Positions 8,727 to 16,119 of a stretch of 64,000 nt of DNA are shown here, piece by piece. Location of the stretch: contig JADKCI010000004.1 in NCBI GenBank assembly GCA_016714645.1, positions 248,001 to 312,000 on the forward strand, given 5' to 3'. A model generated the notes under the pieces. It worked only from the letters and a program-made list of their open reading frames with translations. It made no database searches and had not been told where the DNA came from. The stretch's first letter is position 1. Each line of letters begins with the position of its first letter. Both the position numbers and the translations under genes were made by a program. Source of the DNA: Chromatiaceae bacterium. Lineage in GTDB: Bacteria > Pseudomonadota > Gammaproteobacteria > Chromatiales > Chromatiaceae.

Positions 8727-8736
8727 ATTGCCCCGG

Positions 8737-8807
8737 CGTTAACCCTGTCCGCCCTGTCTGGCCGGTGGCTGGCGGGGCCGCGCTCGCTTTTGAGGCGAAG
8801 GTTAGGT
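8737..8807 (-). repeat. Degenerate attC-like site ending cassette 3
   Basis: Read on the minus strand it starts with ACCTAAC (fits RYYYAAC) followed by CTTCGCCTCAAAAGCG, and ends near GTTAACG (one base off GTTRRRY). Arms pair as TAACC-TCGCC against TAACC-TCCGCC. The segment CTCGCTTTTGAG is shared with the 9380-9476 site. As the last site of an array its outer core would be chromosomal, which could explain the mismatch. Confidence 0.45.
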
Positions 8808-8823
8808 GTCAAGCCCCTTATCC

Positions 8824-9084
8824 TTACCTAGCCATATGTTGGCCGATGTCTAGTGGAGTAGGTCTCCAACGTGCTTCGATGGTATCTGCGGACAGGTCTG
8901 CACCACAAGCCCACTCAAGGAAATACACTCCATTGTGAACAGCCATAAATTCAGTATGGTCTTGAAGCGGTGCGAACACTTCTGAGCTTAGGTATGGCTT
9001 GACATCAAATAGACCCGTAACCCCATCTTCAGCCTCAATGAAGAGTAGGTTATCTTCCATCGGCACGACTTCAGCGATTCTCAT
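8824..9084 (-). CDS. DUF2442 domain protein (partner of DUF4160)
   Basis: 86-residue protein beginning MRIAEVVPMEDNLLFIEAED, with the DUF2442 pattern of short beta strands (LFDVKPYL, then FFAPLQ-like and VYFLEWACGADLS, then DTIEARW). Its ATG overlaps the stop of the upstream DUF4160 gene by 4 bp (ATGA), indicating translational coupling. DUF4160/DUF2442 pairs are recurrent in accessory DNA and often discussed as toxin-antitoxin-like; activity here is inference. An 18-residue longer reading exists but would run deep into the partner gene. Confidence 0.8.
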   Translation of the reverse strand: MRIAEVVPMEDNLLFIEAEDGVTGLFDVKPYLSSEVFAPLQDHTEFMAVHNGVYFLEWACGADLSADTIEARWRPTPLDIGQHMAR

Positions 9085-9353
9085 TGGTCTAGCCCTCGAA
9101 TCGAGAAAGGTTGCTTGCCGTTGACAGCAAGGCCCCAATCCGCTATCAGTTCGTCTTCATGAATGGCAATCCACGCTACGACCATTTTATGTTTCTTTGG
9201 CGGTAGATGGCCGACTAGTAGTTCCCCTTCAGGGATGGAGTAAACGGCAACTTGCCCTTGGAATTCCGCATGGATGTGCGGAACGTTGTGCTTGTCGGTG
9301 TCGTAAAAGAACATCCGAATCAGAACGCCGTAAAACATAGAGATGGTGGGCAT
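9081..9353 (-). CDS. DUF4160 domain protein
   Basis: 90-residue protein beginning MPTISMFYGVLIRMFFYD, with the DUF4160 signature: a start of PTI-x-FYG-I-I-MY type, then HNVPHIHAEFQGQ, then EGELLVGHLPPKK and WIAIHEDELIADW. It lies first in a two-gene minus-strand unit with the DUF2442 gene (4-bp overlap). The pair occupies the space between two attC-like sites in the orientation expected of an integron cassette read from the integrase side. The biochemical role of the family is unsettled. Confidence 0.85.
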   Translation of the reverse strand: MPTISMFYGVLIRMFFYDTDKHNVPHIHAEFQGQVAVYSIPEGELLVGHLPPKKHKMVVAWIAIHEDELIADWGLAVNGKQPFSIRGLDQ

Positions 9354-9379
9354 CGAGTTTCGTCTCCCCTGTCTCTGGA

Positions 9380-9476
9380 GCCCAACGTTCCGGCTAAAGC
9401 GGGCGTGCGTACTGGGATGCCGAAGTCCCAAAAAATGGCTTGTGGCGCGCCTCGCTTTTGAGCCGGCTTGTTGGAC
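9380..9476 (-). repeat. attC-like recombination site (cassette 2/3 boundary)
   Basis: 97-bp imperfect palindrome. Plus-strand ends are GCCCAAC (9380-9386, fits RYYYAAC) and GTTGGAC (9470-9476, fits GTTRRRY). Inside them GTTCCGGCTAAAGCG pairs with CGCTTTTGAGCCGGCTT. The unequal arms and variable centre are typical of integron attC sites. Cores fit the consensus on both strands. Confidence 0.75.
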
Positions 9477-9578
9477 GAAGCCGCTACCGCAGCAGGTGAG
9501 CTGAGCCCCAATACTCTCCCCGCCGCCCGACCCCCGGGCGGTCGCGACCATCGCGACAACCCTGCTGGAGAGTATCCC

Positions 9579-10487
9579 CTGAATTCTATCGAGCAAGCCC
9601 GGCTTAACCCCCTCTACGCCACCCTGCTGCGCGCCCTGCAACTCCAGGGCAAGGCCGAAAAGACCGTCGAGGCGTATGCGCGTGCGATCCGCCGCAGCGC
9701 CGATTTCTTCGGGCGCTGTCCCGACGATCTGACGGCTGAGGAGCTACAGACCTACTTCTCGGCACTCCTGAAGTCCCATTCCTGGTCTACGGTCAAGCTC
9801 GACCGCTGTGGATTGCCGTTCTTCTACCGCTCTGTCCTCAAGCGGCCGTGGGACTGGACCGAGATCGTCAAGCCGCCGCGTCCCCAGCGCCTGCCGGACG
9901 TGCTGACGCGGGAGGAGACCCTGCGGCTGCTGGGCACGGTTCGCAAGCTGCGCTATCGGGTCTTCTTCACCACCCTCTACAGCACCGGCCTGCGTCTGAG
10001 CGAAGGGTTGGCGCTGGAGGTGGGCGACATCGACGCGCAACGGCTGCGCATTCATGTGCGCGGGGGCAAGGGCAACAAGGACCGCTAGGTGCCGATCACC
10101 GACACGTTGCTCCACATGCTGCGCCGCTGGTGGGCAACCCACCGCCATGCGCGCCTGCTCTTTCCCAGCCCCACCGGCGGCCCCGAGCGGATGCGTCAGG
10201 CCACCACCCCCATGGACCGCGGCGGGGTGCAGGCGGCGATCCGGGCGGCGGTGGCCGATGCCCGCATCCGCCTGCGCATCAGCGTCCACAGCCTACGCCA
10301 CTGCTTCTCGACCCACATGCTGGAGCTGGGGGTGGATTTGCGCGAGCTGCAGACGATCCTCGGCCACGCCCACCCGGAGACGACCGCTCGCTACGCGCAC
10401 CTGACCGAGGTCACCGCCGCCCAGGCGCGCAAGCGCCAAGGCCATCTGCTGGAGTCCTTCGTCCTGCGCTGGAGGGACGCGGCATGA
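9579..10487 (+). pseudogene. Tyrosine recombinase of an IS91-type element, split by an in-frame stop
   Basis: A XerC-like site-specific recombinase of the type that accompanies some IS91-family transposases. The N-terminal SAM-like part is visible (EKTVEAYARAIRRSADFF). Catalytic residues are present: Arg in STGLRLSEGLAL, HxxR as HSLRHCFSTH, and the terminal LGHAHPETTARYAHL with the nucleophilic Tyr. A TAG at 10086-10088 interrupts the frame between GKGNKDR and VPITDTLL, exactly where relatives have Leu or Tyr, so it is probably a point mutation. The original start is unclear: the frame is open from 9468 but homology begins near NSIEQARLNP (9582). The gene ends 4 bp past the start of the following transposase reading frame. 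Confidence 0.85.
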
Positions 10488-11191
10488 TCCGCCTGGCCGA
10501 GCTGATCAAGACCTTCCTCCCGGATCTGGAGCAGAAGTACGGTAGCCGGCTGTTGCCCAGCCACCGCCAGGCCCTGACGGCGATCGAGCAGTGCCGCACC
10601 CAGGCCCTAGGCAGCGTCGCCAGCCACTGGCGGCGCAAGACGGGCAAGTCCCTCTTCCCCCACAAGGCCCTGGCCAAGGTCCTCCGGACCAAGTGGTTCC
10701 ACGCGATGAAGGTGCGCGGTTGGGCCGTCCAGGCCAACCTGCCTGCACCGTGGTTGGTCGATTGCAAGCAGGTTGGCAACGGCGACTTGGCGCTGGCCTA
10801 CCTAGGGCGCTATCGCTAACTCGGGGTGCTGCCGAAGAAGAACATCCTGCGCAACGCGAACGGTCAGGTGACCTTTCGCTACACCGACAATCAAGGGACC
10901 CACAAAACTCGCACCCTGGCCGAGGCAGACTCCCTGTGGCTGCTACAGCATGTCCTGCCCATAGGCTTCCGCCGCAGTCGCGATTACGGCTTCCTCCATG
11001 CCAACGGCAAGCGGCTCATCTAGCTGTTGCATAGGGTGCTGGGCTTCATCCCGCCCCAGCCAAAGCAGCAATGCCCACCGCAGTGCTGCAAACAGTGCGG
11101 GGGAACGGTGACCGTGTCGATCTTCCCCATCCTTGCCCATCTGAGTGCAGCGGCAAGGCCTGTGGCGGCGGCCCTGGAGATGGCGATGTAA
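10484..11191 (+). pseudogene. IS91-family transposase remnant (deleted, with two in-frame stops)
   Basis: The N-terminus MIRLAELIKTFLPDLEQKYG, then LLPSHRQALTAIEQCRTQAL, is the IS91 opening. The zinc-finger cysteines and HUH/Tyr catalytic core that should follow are missing. The sequence jumps to a C-terminal part (KALAKVLRTKWFHAMK, then NGQVTFRYTDNQGTHKTRTL, then LLQHVLPIGF). The reading frame is kept across TAA at 10817-10819 and TAG at 11021-11023, and continues to CCKQCGG and a stop at 11191. It cannot encode an active transposase. It starts overlapping the recombinase by 4 bp, as in intact elements. Confidence 0.85.
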
Positions 11192-11422
11192 CCCGGGCCA
11201 CCTCTGCACCTCCCGCAGAGCGGGCCATTCCCGCTCAAGGGCTGCGCTCGGCCCAAAGTCATGCGATTTTGACCCAATTCCAGCCAACTTCGGCCGGATG
11301 GAGCCCTGCTCCGGTAGCTGAGCCGCCCTCTCTCCCACCACCATCCCCGGGATCGCCTCCCGGGAGATGGTCGGCAAAAAGATATTTCCTAGTCAAAGGC
11401 TCCGTGCCAACCCGCCGGGCTC
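11192..11422. other. Non-coding tail between IS91 remnant and attC site
   Basis: About 230 bp with no credible reading frame on either strand. It contains short GC-rich inverted repeats (CCCGGGATCGCCTCCCGGG near 11347-11365) that may belong to the IS91-type element's end or to the interrupted cassette 2. Nothing else was recognised. Confidence 0.4.
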
Positions 11423-11485
11423 GTCCAACCATTAGGACAACTCGTGGTTCGCTGTGCTCACACGAGTTGTCCTTGCTCGTTAGGC
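11423..11485 (-). repeat. attC site ending the graspetide cassette
   Basis: 63-bp site. Plus-strand ends are GTCCAAC (11423-11429, RYYYAAC) and GTTAGGC (11479-11485, GTTRRRY). Between them GGACAACTCGTG (11435-11446) and CACGAGTTGTCC (11461-11472) form a perfect 12-bp stem. Length and layout match classic 59-base elements. It lies directly 3' of the minus-strand graspetide genes. Confidence 0.8.
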
Positions 11486-11504
11486 CTTTACGTTGCTACC
11501 TGAA

Positions 11505-11714
11505 TTATGCTGCTAGGAGCATACCTTCATTTGGACGATCGGAGTCACCGCGATTATCAGATTCTGCAGCGTAAGTAGATTGCTGAGTATTTGTCGGCGC
11601 ACCCGATGCATAGATATTGGCGAACTCCTCATTGACAGGCTTCCAATTCCAGTCCGTCGATTCAGGCTTGTCTGAAATTGGAGGTTCAAGATACCTTAAT
11701 GCAAAAACTTTCAT
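11505..11714 (-). CDS. Putative graspetide (omega-ester RiPP) precursor peptide
   Basis: 69-residue peptide starting MKVFALRYLEPPISDKPEST. The FALRYLE segment resembles the PFFARFLE-type recognition helix in microviridin-like leaders (family knowledge). The C-terminal half is rich in hydroxyl and acidic residues (TNTQQSTYAAESDNRGDSD, then RPNEGMLLAA), giving Thr/Ser donors and Asp/Glu acceptors for side-chain ester rings. A GGAG Shine-Dalgarno sits 8 nt before the ATG. It follows the ATP-grasp ligase by 49 bp on the same strand. Composition is AT-richer than the flanking genome. Ring pattern and target are unknown. There is no exporter or protease gene next to it. Confidence 0.75.
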   Translation of the reverse strand: MKVFALRYLEPPISDKPESTDWNWKPVNEEFANIYASGAPTNTQQSTYAAESDNRGDSDRPNEGMLLAA

Positions 11715-11763
11715 ATTTTGGCTCCGAGATGGTTGAGGATAAAAAACACGTGATTTCAGGTTG

Positions 11764-12744
11764 TTAGTCGATTGTCAAATTACCCCCTAGGTTACTAATA
11801 AGCCATTTTGAAATTGATCTAGATATTTTTGTGCCGGTGAGGTTTTCTATCCACAACCATTGCCCCATGGAATTCACCTCCAGAAAAAACCACTCCCCAT
11901 CTAGCGATACTATAAAATCAAGCGCCCCGTATTCTAAGCCAAGGTTTTGCATTAGGGATGTAACCATTCCTCTTATTTCTGGGGGCGGCACTAGCAATGA
12001 GTGAGGGGTATGAGCCAAATCGTACCGACGCCAATCTACGTTGGCACGAGATGATTTCTGCGAGTCGATCTTACAAACATGGTGCTCATTACCAACGACG
12101 GTATACCGAACTTCATAAGACTTTTCTATGTATTTTTGTAGTGTTATTGGGTTCTCGCCCATCTCGCCAAACTCATCGAGATCGGTAGCTTTTACCTTGT
12201 TTACGTACATTCCTTTGTTTTTTCCATCGCTATCGAGATAAAATCCTTGGTGGAGCATTTTGATTACTACTTGATTTTGTTGTTTGGCAAATTCAACCAG
12301 CCTTGATTTATCGTTTGTTGTTATAGTTGGTGCCAATGAAAAACCTATTTCTTTTGCTAGGTTGTACTGAAAAAATTTATTATCTGCTTTGTAAGATTTG
12401 TCTAATCTATTGAGCCAAGGTATATCTTTAAGGCTTTGATATAAGCCGATTAAACCCCGGTCCCACTCACCTTTCCATATTTTTATTCCTGGGTTGCTTA
12501 AGTTAGCCTCGTCCAAGCTTAGCTCAACAAAAGCCCTTCTTGCCCAAACGCATTTTATATATTGCGACGACGTGCTTTTTCTATTTGATTCGATTGTAAA
12601 GCCATCAAACGCCCAGTGAAATTTTGTATTTTTTAATGATTCCGTATCTAAATTAAGGCGAAAGTAAGGGGTTTTTGACTCGGTCAACTGGCTGCACACT
12701 AAATCTGCGTGTGCATCAAAAGTGTCTGACAAGATAAGTATCAT
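11764..12744 (-). CDS. MvdD/MvdC-like ATP-grasp ligase, graspetide macrocyclase
   Basis: 326-residue ATP-grasp enzyme of the RiPP-modifying (microviridin ligase-like) group. The N-terminus MILILSDTFDAHADLVCSQL is typical. Downstream are NRLDKSYKADNKFFQYNLAK, the ATP-binding QVVIKML, the region YEVRYTVVGNEHHVCKIDSQ, DWRRYD, and the metal-binding end GEWFFLEVNSMGQWLWIE. QWLWIE is characteristic of this group. These enzymes form ester or amide links between Ser/Thr/Lys and Asp/Glu side chains of a leader-bound peptide. GAGAG lies 7 nt before ATG 12744; an in-frame TTG at 12756 is a weaker start. It is clearly AT-rich compared with neighbours, indicating transfer. It lies in integron cassette 1. 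Confidence 0.88.
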   Translation of the reverse strand: MILILSDTFDAHADLVCSQLTESKTPYFRLNLDTESLKNTKFHWAFDGFTIESNRKSTSSQYIKCVWARRAFVELSLDEANLSNPGIKIWKGEWDRGLIGLYQSLKDIPWLNRLDKSYKADNKFFQYNLAKEIGFSLAPTITTNDKSRLVEFAKQQNQVVIKMLHQGFYLDSDGKNKGMYVNKVKATDLDEFGEMGENPITLQKYIEKSYEVRYTVVGNEHHVCKIDSQKSSRANVDWRRYDLAHTPHSLLVPPPEIRGMVTSLMQNLGLEYGALDFIVSLDGEWFFLEVNSMGQWLWIENLTGTKISRSISKWLISNLGGNLTID

Positions 12745-12808
12745 CGATTCTCTCAATTTTTAAGTTTGGTTTGTGCAATTTAAGCCTGAAAAGCTGGCCG
12801 GCGGCGAA

Positions 12809-12850
12809 GGCTAACAATACAATATCGGCCTAAGGACTAATTGTTTAGAC
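12809..12850 (-). promoter_or_regulatory. attI- or attC-like core site at the 5' end of cassette 1
   Basis: GGCTAACAAT (12809-12818) and ATTGTTTAGAC (12840-12850) form an imperfect inverted repeat. Read on the minus strand the core is GTTAGCC, one base off GTTRRRY, 65 bp before the ligase start. The same GTTAGCC core is found at 28115-28121. The position between integrase relic and first cassette suggests attI, but this is inference. Confidence 0.35.
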
Positions 12851-12913
12851 GTCGTGCAGGCCTCATGGACCCCCGGTCGTGGCACGGCGTCTGGCGCGCA
12901 CGACGAATAACTA

Positions 12914-13081
12914 GAGTTCGGCGGCCGATGTGCCACATAAACCCGCCTTGCGGGCGAAAATAAACCATAAAACCCGCGTAAGGTCAAGGGCTTCCGCAGC
13001 GTTTCGAGCGTCCGCCGCGCCCAAACTTTCCGGCGATTTTGCCGGATAAACCGGAAACAGCGGCGAAAGAGCCGCATAAAC
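12914..13081 (-). repeat. GTTTAT-plus-hairpin repeats (four related units)
   Basis: On the minus strand four units each start GTTTAT and continue into a short G/C stem-loop: GTTTATGCGGC-TCTTTC-GCCGC, GTTTATCCGGC-AAAATC-GCCGG, GTTTATTTTCGCCCGCAAGG and GTTTATGTGGCACATCGGCC. On the plus strand ATAAAC occurs at 12937, 12960, 13046 and 13076. Units are about 22-30 nt. The first two differ in stem bases but preserve pairing. The segment is not part of a recognised gene. Confidence 0.5.
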
Positions 13082-13239
13082 GGGACCCCATGGCTTGGCG
13101 CAAACGCAGGGATCTATCGCGGAATCATGGTGTTGGTGAGCCAGCTTGGTAACGAATGCGATCCACGATCATGGCGCCCGGCGATGCAATCCAGTTTCGG
13201 AAAGGGGCTAGAAAACGCGGGTGGGAGCTGGGGCTCGGG

Positions 13240-13558
13240 GTGCTATGGACACTCCACTTCAGCTCGAGGATGGGATGCCTACATCGGCCGGATCAAGCGC
13301 TTCATCTACTTCCACGGCAAGCGCCACTCGAAGGACCTCCGCGAGGGGGAGGTCGAGGCGTTCCTGATGGCACTGGCCACCGAGCGGGGGGGCTTGGCCT
13401 CGACCCAGAACCAGGCCCTGTGTGCCCTGCGGTTTCTGTACAAGCAGGGGCTTGGCGAGGAGATCGGATGGGTCATGGGGTTATGCGGGCTAACCCTGCA
13501 GGCCGGCATCCTTAAGCGGGCAACGCCCCACAGGCTGCGCCACTGCTTCGCCATCTAG
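13240..13558 (+). pseudogene. Integron integrase (IntI) relic, internally deleted
   Basis: The segment AYIGRIKRFIYFHGKRHSKD, then EVEAFLMALATERGGLAST and QNQALCALRFLYKQ, is the characteristic N-terminal SAM-like region of IntI integrases. After GLGEEIGWVMG it jumps to QAGILKRATPHRLRHCFAI, which is the HxxR box region near the C-terminus. The central catalytic Arg region, the IntI-specific insertion and the terminal Tyr are missing, so it is inactive. The frame is open from 13127, but the first 35 or so residues show no integrase similarity. It lies at the right end of the array and is transcribed away from it, the standard integron layout. Confidence 0.8.
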
Positions 13559-13596
13559 CATTGTCGGGAGAGGCGTGGCAAGCGCCGCGCGGGACA

Positions 13597-15033
13597 TCAC
13601 AACTCCTCGGAGGCAAAATCCGCCAGTCGTGAGCGTTCCCCGCGCCGGAGGGTAATGTGGCCGCCGTGGGGCCAGGGCTTGAAGCGGTCGACCACGTAGG
13701 TGAGGCCCGAGGTGGTCTCGGTGAGGTAGGGGGTGTCGATCTGGGCGATGTTGCCCAGGCAGACGATTTTGGTACCCGGGCCGGCGCGGGTGATGAGGGT
13801 CTTCATCTGCTTGGCCGTCAGGTTTTGTGCCTCATCCAGGATGATGTATTTATTGAGGAAGGTGCGGCCGCGCATGAAGTTCAGGGACTGGATGCGGATA
13901 CGGTTACGTACCAGGTCGTTGGTGACGGCGCGGCCCCAATCCCCCGTCTCGCCGCCCTTGGCGCCTTGGGAGAGGACCTCCAGGTTGTCCATGAGGGCCC
14001 CCATCCAGGGGGTCATCTTTTCCTCCTCGGTGCCGGGCAGGAAGCCGATGTCCTCGCCGACCGGGATGGTTACCCGGGTGACGATGATCTCCTTGTACAC
14101 GGGTTTGTCGAGGACCTGGGCCAGGCCGGCGGCCAGGGCCAGCAGGGTTTTGCCGGTGCCGGCGGTGCCCAGCAGGGTGACAAAGTCGAGATCCGGGTCG
14201 AGCAGCATGTTGAGGGCAAAGTTCTGCTCCCGGTTGCGGGCCGTGATGCCCCAGACATTGTGGCGCTGGGTCCGGTAGTCCTGGACGACCTCGATAATGG
14301 CCTCGTCGATGGCCGGTTTCTCGCGGACCAGGGCCTCGATGCCCGTTTCGCCTTCTATGTAAAGGCATTGGCTGGGGAACCAGGCGGCCACGTCGGCGCC
14401 ATGGACCCGGTAGAAGGCGCGACCCTCCTCGCGCCAGGAATCCAGTTCCTTGGCGTGGGCATCCCAGAACCCCGGCGCCAGGGCCACGACCCCGGTGTAG
14501 AGGAGGTCCACGTCCTCCAGGACCTGGTCGTTGGCGTAGTCCTCCGCCGGGATGCCGAGCACCGCCGCCTTGATGCGCAGGTTGATGTCCTTGGAGACCA
14601 GGATGACGGTGGTGTCGGGATGCCGCCGCTGCAGGGCCTGGACGACCCCGAGGATGGCGTTATCCGGATTGTTCCCGGGCAGGGCGCCGCCCAGGAGGGT
14701 CCCGATCTCGAGTTGCTCGGTCTGGAAAAAGAGGCGGCCGGAAGCGGGCAATACATGGCCGCCCAGGTTTTCGCGCAGAGGCTGGATAGGCAGGCCGGCA
14801 TCAATCTCCGCCTTGTCGGCGTCGCGCATCAGGCCGTCGAGGAAGCGGCTGACCTGCCGTACGTTGCGGGCCACCTCGGACATGCCCTTCTTGCCCCGGT
14901 CCAGTTCTTCCAGGACCACCATGGGGAGGTAGATGTCATGCTCCTGAAAGCGGTAGAGGGCCGTGGGATCGTGCATCAGCACATTGGTATCCAGGACGAA
15001 GAGGCGGGGCTTGGCGGGGTCGCGCTTGATCAT
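13597..15033 (-). CDS. PIN domain-PhoH-like ATPase (PhoH2 type)
   Basis: 478-residue fusion of an N-terminal PIN ribonuclease domain and a C-terminal PhoH ATPase. The PIN acidic start is FVLDTNVLMHDPTALYRF with further acidic residues around NPDNAILG and VSKDINLRIKA. The ATPase has Walker A GTAGTGKT near residue 290 and Walker B YIILDEAQN near 395. PhoH2 proteins act on RNA as helicase-nucleases (known for mycobacterial relatives); the role here is not known. Last gene of a minus-strand group after gcvR and bcp. Confidence 0.93.
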   Translation of the reverse strand: MIKRDPAKPRLFVLDTNVLMHDPTALYRFQEHDIYLPMVVLEELDRGKKGMSEVARNVRQVSRFLDGLMRDADKAEIDAGLPIQPLRENLGGHVLPASGRLFFQTEQLEIGTLLGGALPGNNPDNAILGVVQALQRRHPDTTVILVSKDINLRIKAAVLGIPAEDYANDQVLEDVDLLYTGVVALAPGFWDAHAKELDSWREEGRAFYRVHGADVAAWFPSQCLYIEGETGIEALVREKPAIDEAIIEVVQDYRTQRHNVWGITARNREQNFALNMLLDPDLDFVTLLGTAGTGKTLLALAAGLAQVLDKPVYKEIIVTRVTIPVGEDIGFLPGTEEEKMTPWMGALMDNLEVLSQGAKGGETGDWGRAVTNDLVRNRIRIQSLNFMRGRTFLNKYIILDEAQNLTAKQMKTLITRAGPGTKIVCLGNIAQIDTPYLTETTSGLTYVVDRFKPWPHGGHITLRRGERSRLADFASEEL

Positions 15034-15071
15034 GGTGGCTTCGGGGGTTTGAGGGGTGTGAGCTGGCTGGA

Positions 15072-15548
15072 TCAGGGGCCAGGCGTTAATTCACGGATGG
15101 CCTCCAGGACCGCCTGGACATGACCTTTGACCTTGACGTTCCGCCACTCGCGGCGCAGGACGCCCTCGCCATCGATCAGAAAGGTGCTGCGCTCGACCCC
15201 CAGGGACTCGCGACCGTAGAGCTTTTTCAGCTTGATGACGTCAAAGAGACGGCACAGGGCCTCGTCCGTGTCGGCGACCAGGTCGAAGGGGAAGCCCTGC
15301 TTGGCCTTGAAATTCTCCTGGGCCTTGAGCCCGTCGCGGGAGGCGCCGAGAATGAGGGTGTCGAGGCCGGTAAAGTCAGCGCAGGCATCGCGGAAGTCCT
15401 GCCCCTCCTGGGTGCAGCCCGGGGTGTTGGCCTTGGGGTAGAAATAGAGCACCAGGTTGCGGCCGCGGAAGTCCGAGAGGCGGGCCCTCCGGTTGCCGGT
15501 CAGGCTGAATTCCAGGTCGCCAAGGGGCTGGCCGAGGATCGTGGTCAT
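15072..15548 (-). CDS. bcp: Thioredoxin-dependent peroxiredoxin, Bcp/PrxQ type
   Basis: 158-residue peroxidase reducing H2O2 and organic hydroperoxides. The peroxidatic Cys is in YPKANTPGCTQEGQDFRD. Many Bcp proteins carry a resolving Cys five residues later (CTxEACxFRD); here that place is Gln, so this is a single-Cys type unless another cysteine resolves it. The remaining fold markers are LVLYFYPKAN, LILGASRD and ERSTFLIDGEG. It lies 38 bp before the PhoH gene and 25 bp after gcvR on the same strand. Confidence 0.95.
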   Translation of the reverse strand: MTTILGQPLGDLEFSLTGNRRARLSDFRGRNLVLYFYPKANTPGCTQEGQDFRDACADFTGLDTLILGASRDGLKAQENFKAKQGFPFDLVADTDEALCRLFDVIKLKKLYGRESLGVERSTFLIDGEGVLRREWRNVKVKGHVQAVLEAIRELTPGP

Positions 15549-15573
15549 GGGTGGAAACCTCCGGGTAGGGCGA

Positions 15574-16119
15574 TCAGCCTTTCAGCGGCTCCAGCACCGC
15601 GTCCAGGTTGAGGTCGTCGCAATAATCCATGAACTCCTCCCGCAGCCCGGCGATATGGATGTCGGCGGGAACCCCCACGGTCATGCGCACCGAGAACATG
15701 GGCGTCCCCGTGTGGGCGGCGGCATAGGAAGAGGTGGACATATCCTCAATATTAATGTTGCGCTCGGCAAAGAACTCCGCCAGATTGTTGACGATGCCCG
15801 GGTGATCCATGGCGATCACGTCCACGCCATAGGGCAGCAGGTTCTTACCGGTGGCGCGTTCGCTGGTGCGCTTGAAGATGATAGTCATGCCCAACTGGCG
15901 CTCCAGTTCCGGCAGGACGATTTCCAATTTGGCCAGGGTGTTCCATTTACCCTCGACCAGGAGCATGACGGCAAATTCGCCACCGAGGACCGTCATGCGG
16001 CTATCCTCGATATTGCAGCCCTGGTCCAGGAGAACCTTGGACAGGCGGTTGACGATGCCAGGCTGGTCTTCGCCGAGGGCGGAAATGACGAGATAGGTCT
16101 TCTTGGTTGGGGCGGTCAT
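15574..16119 (-). CDS. gcvR: Glycine cleavage system repressor GcvR-like, two ACT domains
   Basis: 181-residue protein with two tandem ACT domains. The first contains YLVISALGEDQPGIVNRLSK, then DSRMTVLGGEFAVMLLVEG. The second contains DVIAMDHPGIVNNLAEFFAE and NIEDMSTSSYAA. In E. coli GcvR binds GcvA and controls the glycine cleavage operon; in other bacteria the same family is often of unknown target. The adjacency to bcp is also found in enterobacteria and other gammaproteobacteria, supporting orthology. ATG 16119 is favoured over TTG 16128. Confidence 0.9.
   Translation of the reverse strand: MTAPTKKTYLVISALGEDQPGIVNRLSKVLLDQGCNIEDSRMTVLGGEFAVMLLVEGKWNTLAKLEIVLPELERQLGMTIIFKRTSERATGKNLLPYGVDVIAMDHPGIVNNLAEFFAERNINIEDMSTSSYAAAHTGTPMFSVRMTVGVPADIHIAGLREEFMDYCDDLNLDAVLEPLKG

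Noticed and set aside
9848..10483. Long plus-strand reading frame upstream of the IS91 transposase start
   Set aside because: Overlaps the tyrosine recombinase in another frame; composition is the Pro/Ala/Arg-rich pattern of GC-rich shadow frames.
10086..11023. Possible stop-codon recoding in the IS91-type element
   Set aside because: Both TAG and TAA are involved and the transposase also lacks its catalytic core, so ordinary decay explains the stops better.
12811..13077. 88-residue minus-strand reading frame, Arg-rich
   Set aside because: It is a translation of the GTTTAT-hairpin repeats and the core-site region. It has no ribosome site and no recognisable domain.
13657..15123. 488-residue plus-strand reading frame opposite the PhoH gene
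   Set aside because: The minus strand encodes a PIN-PhoH protein with Walker motifs; the opposite frame is a shadow.
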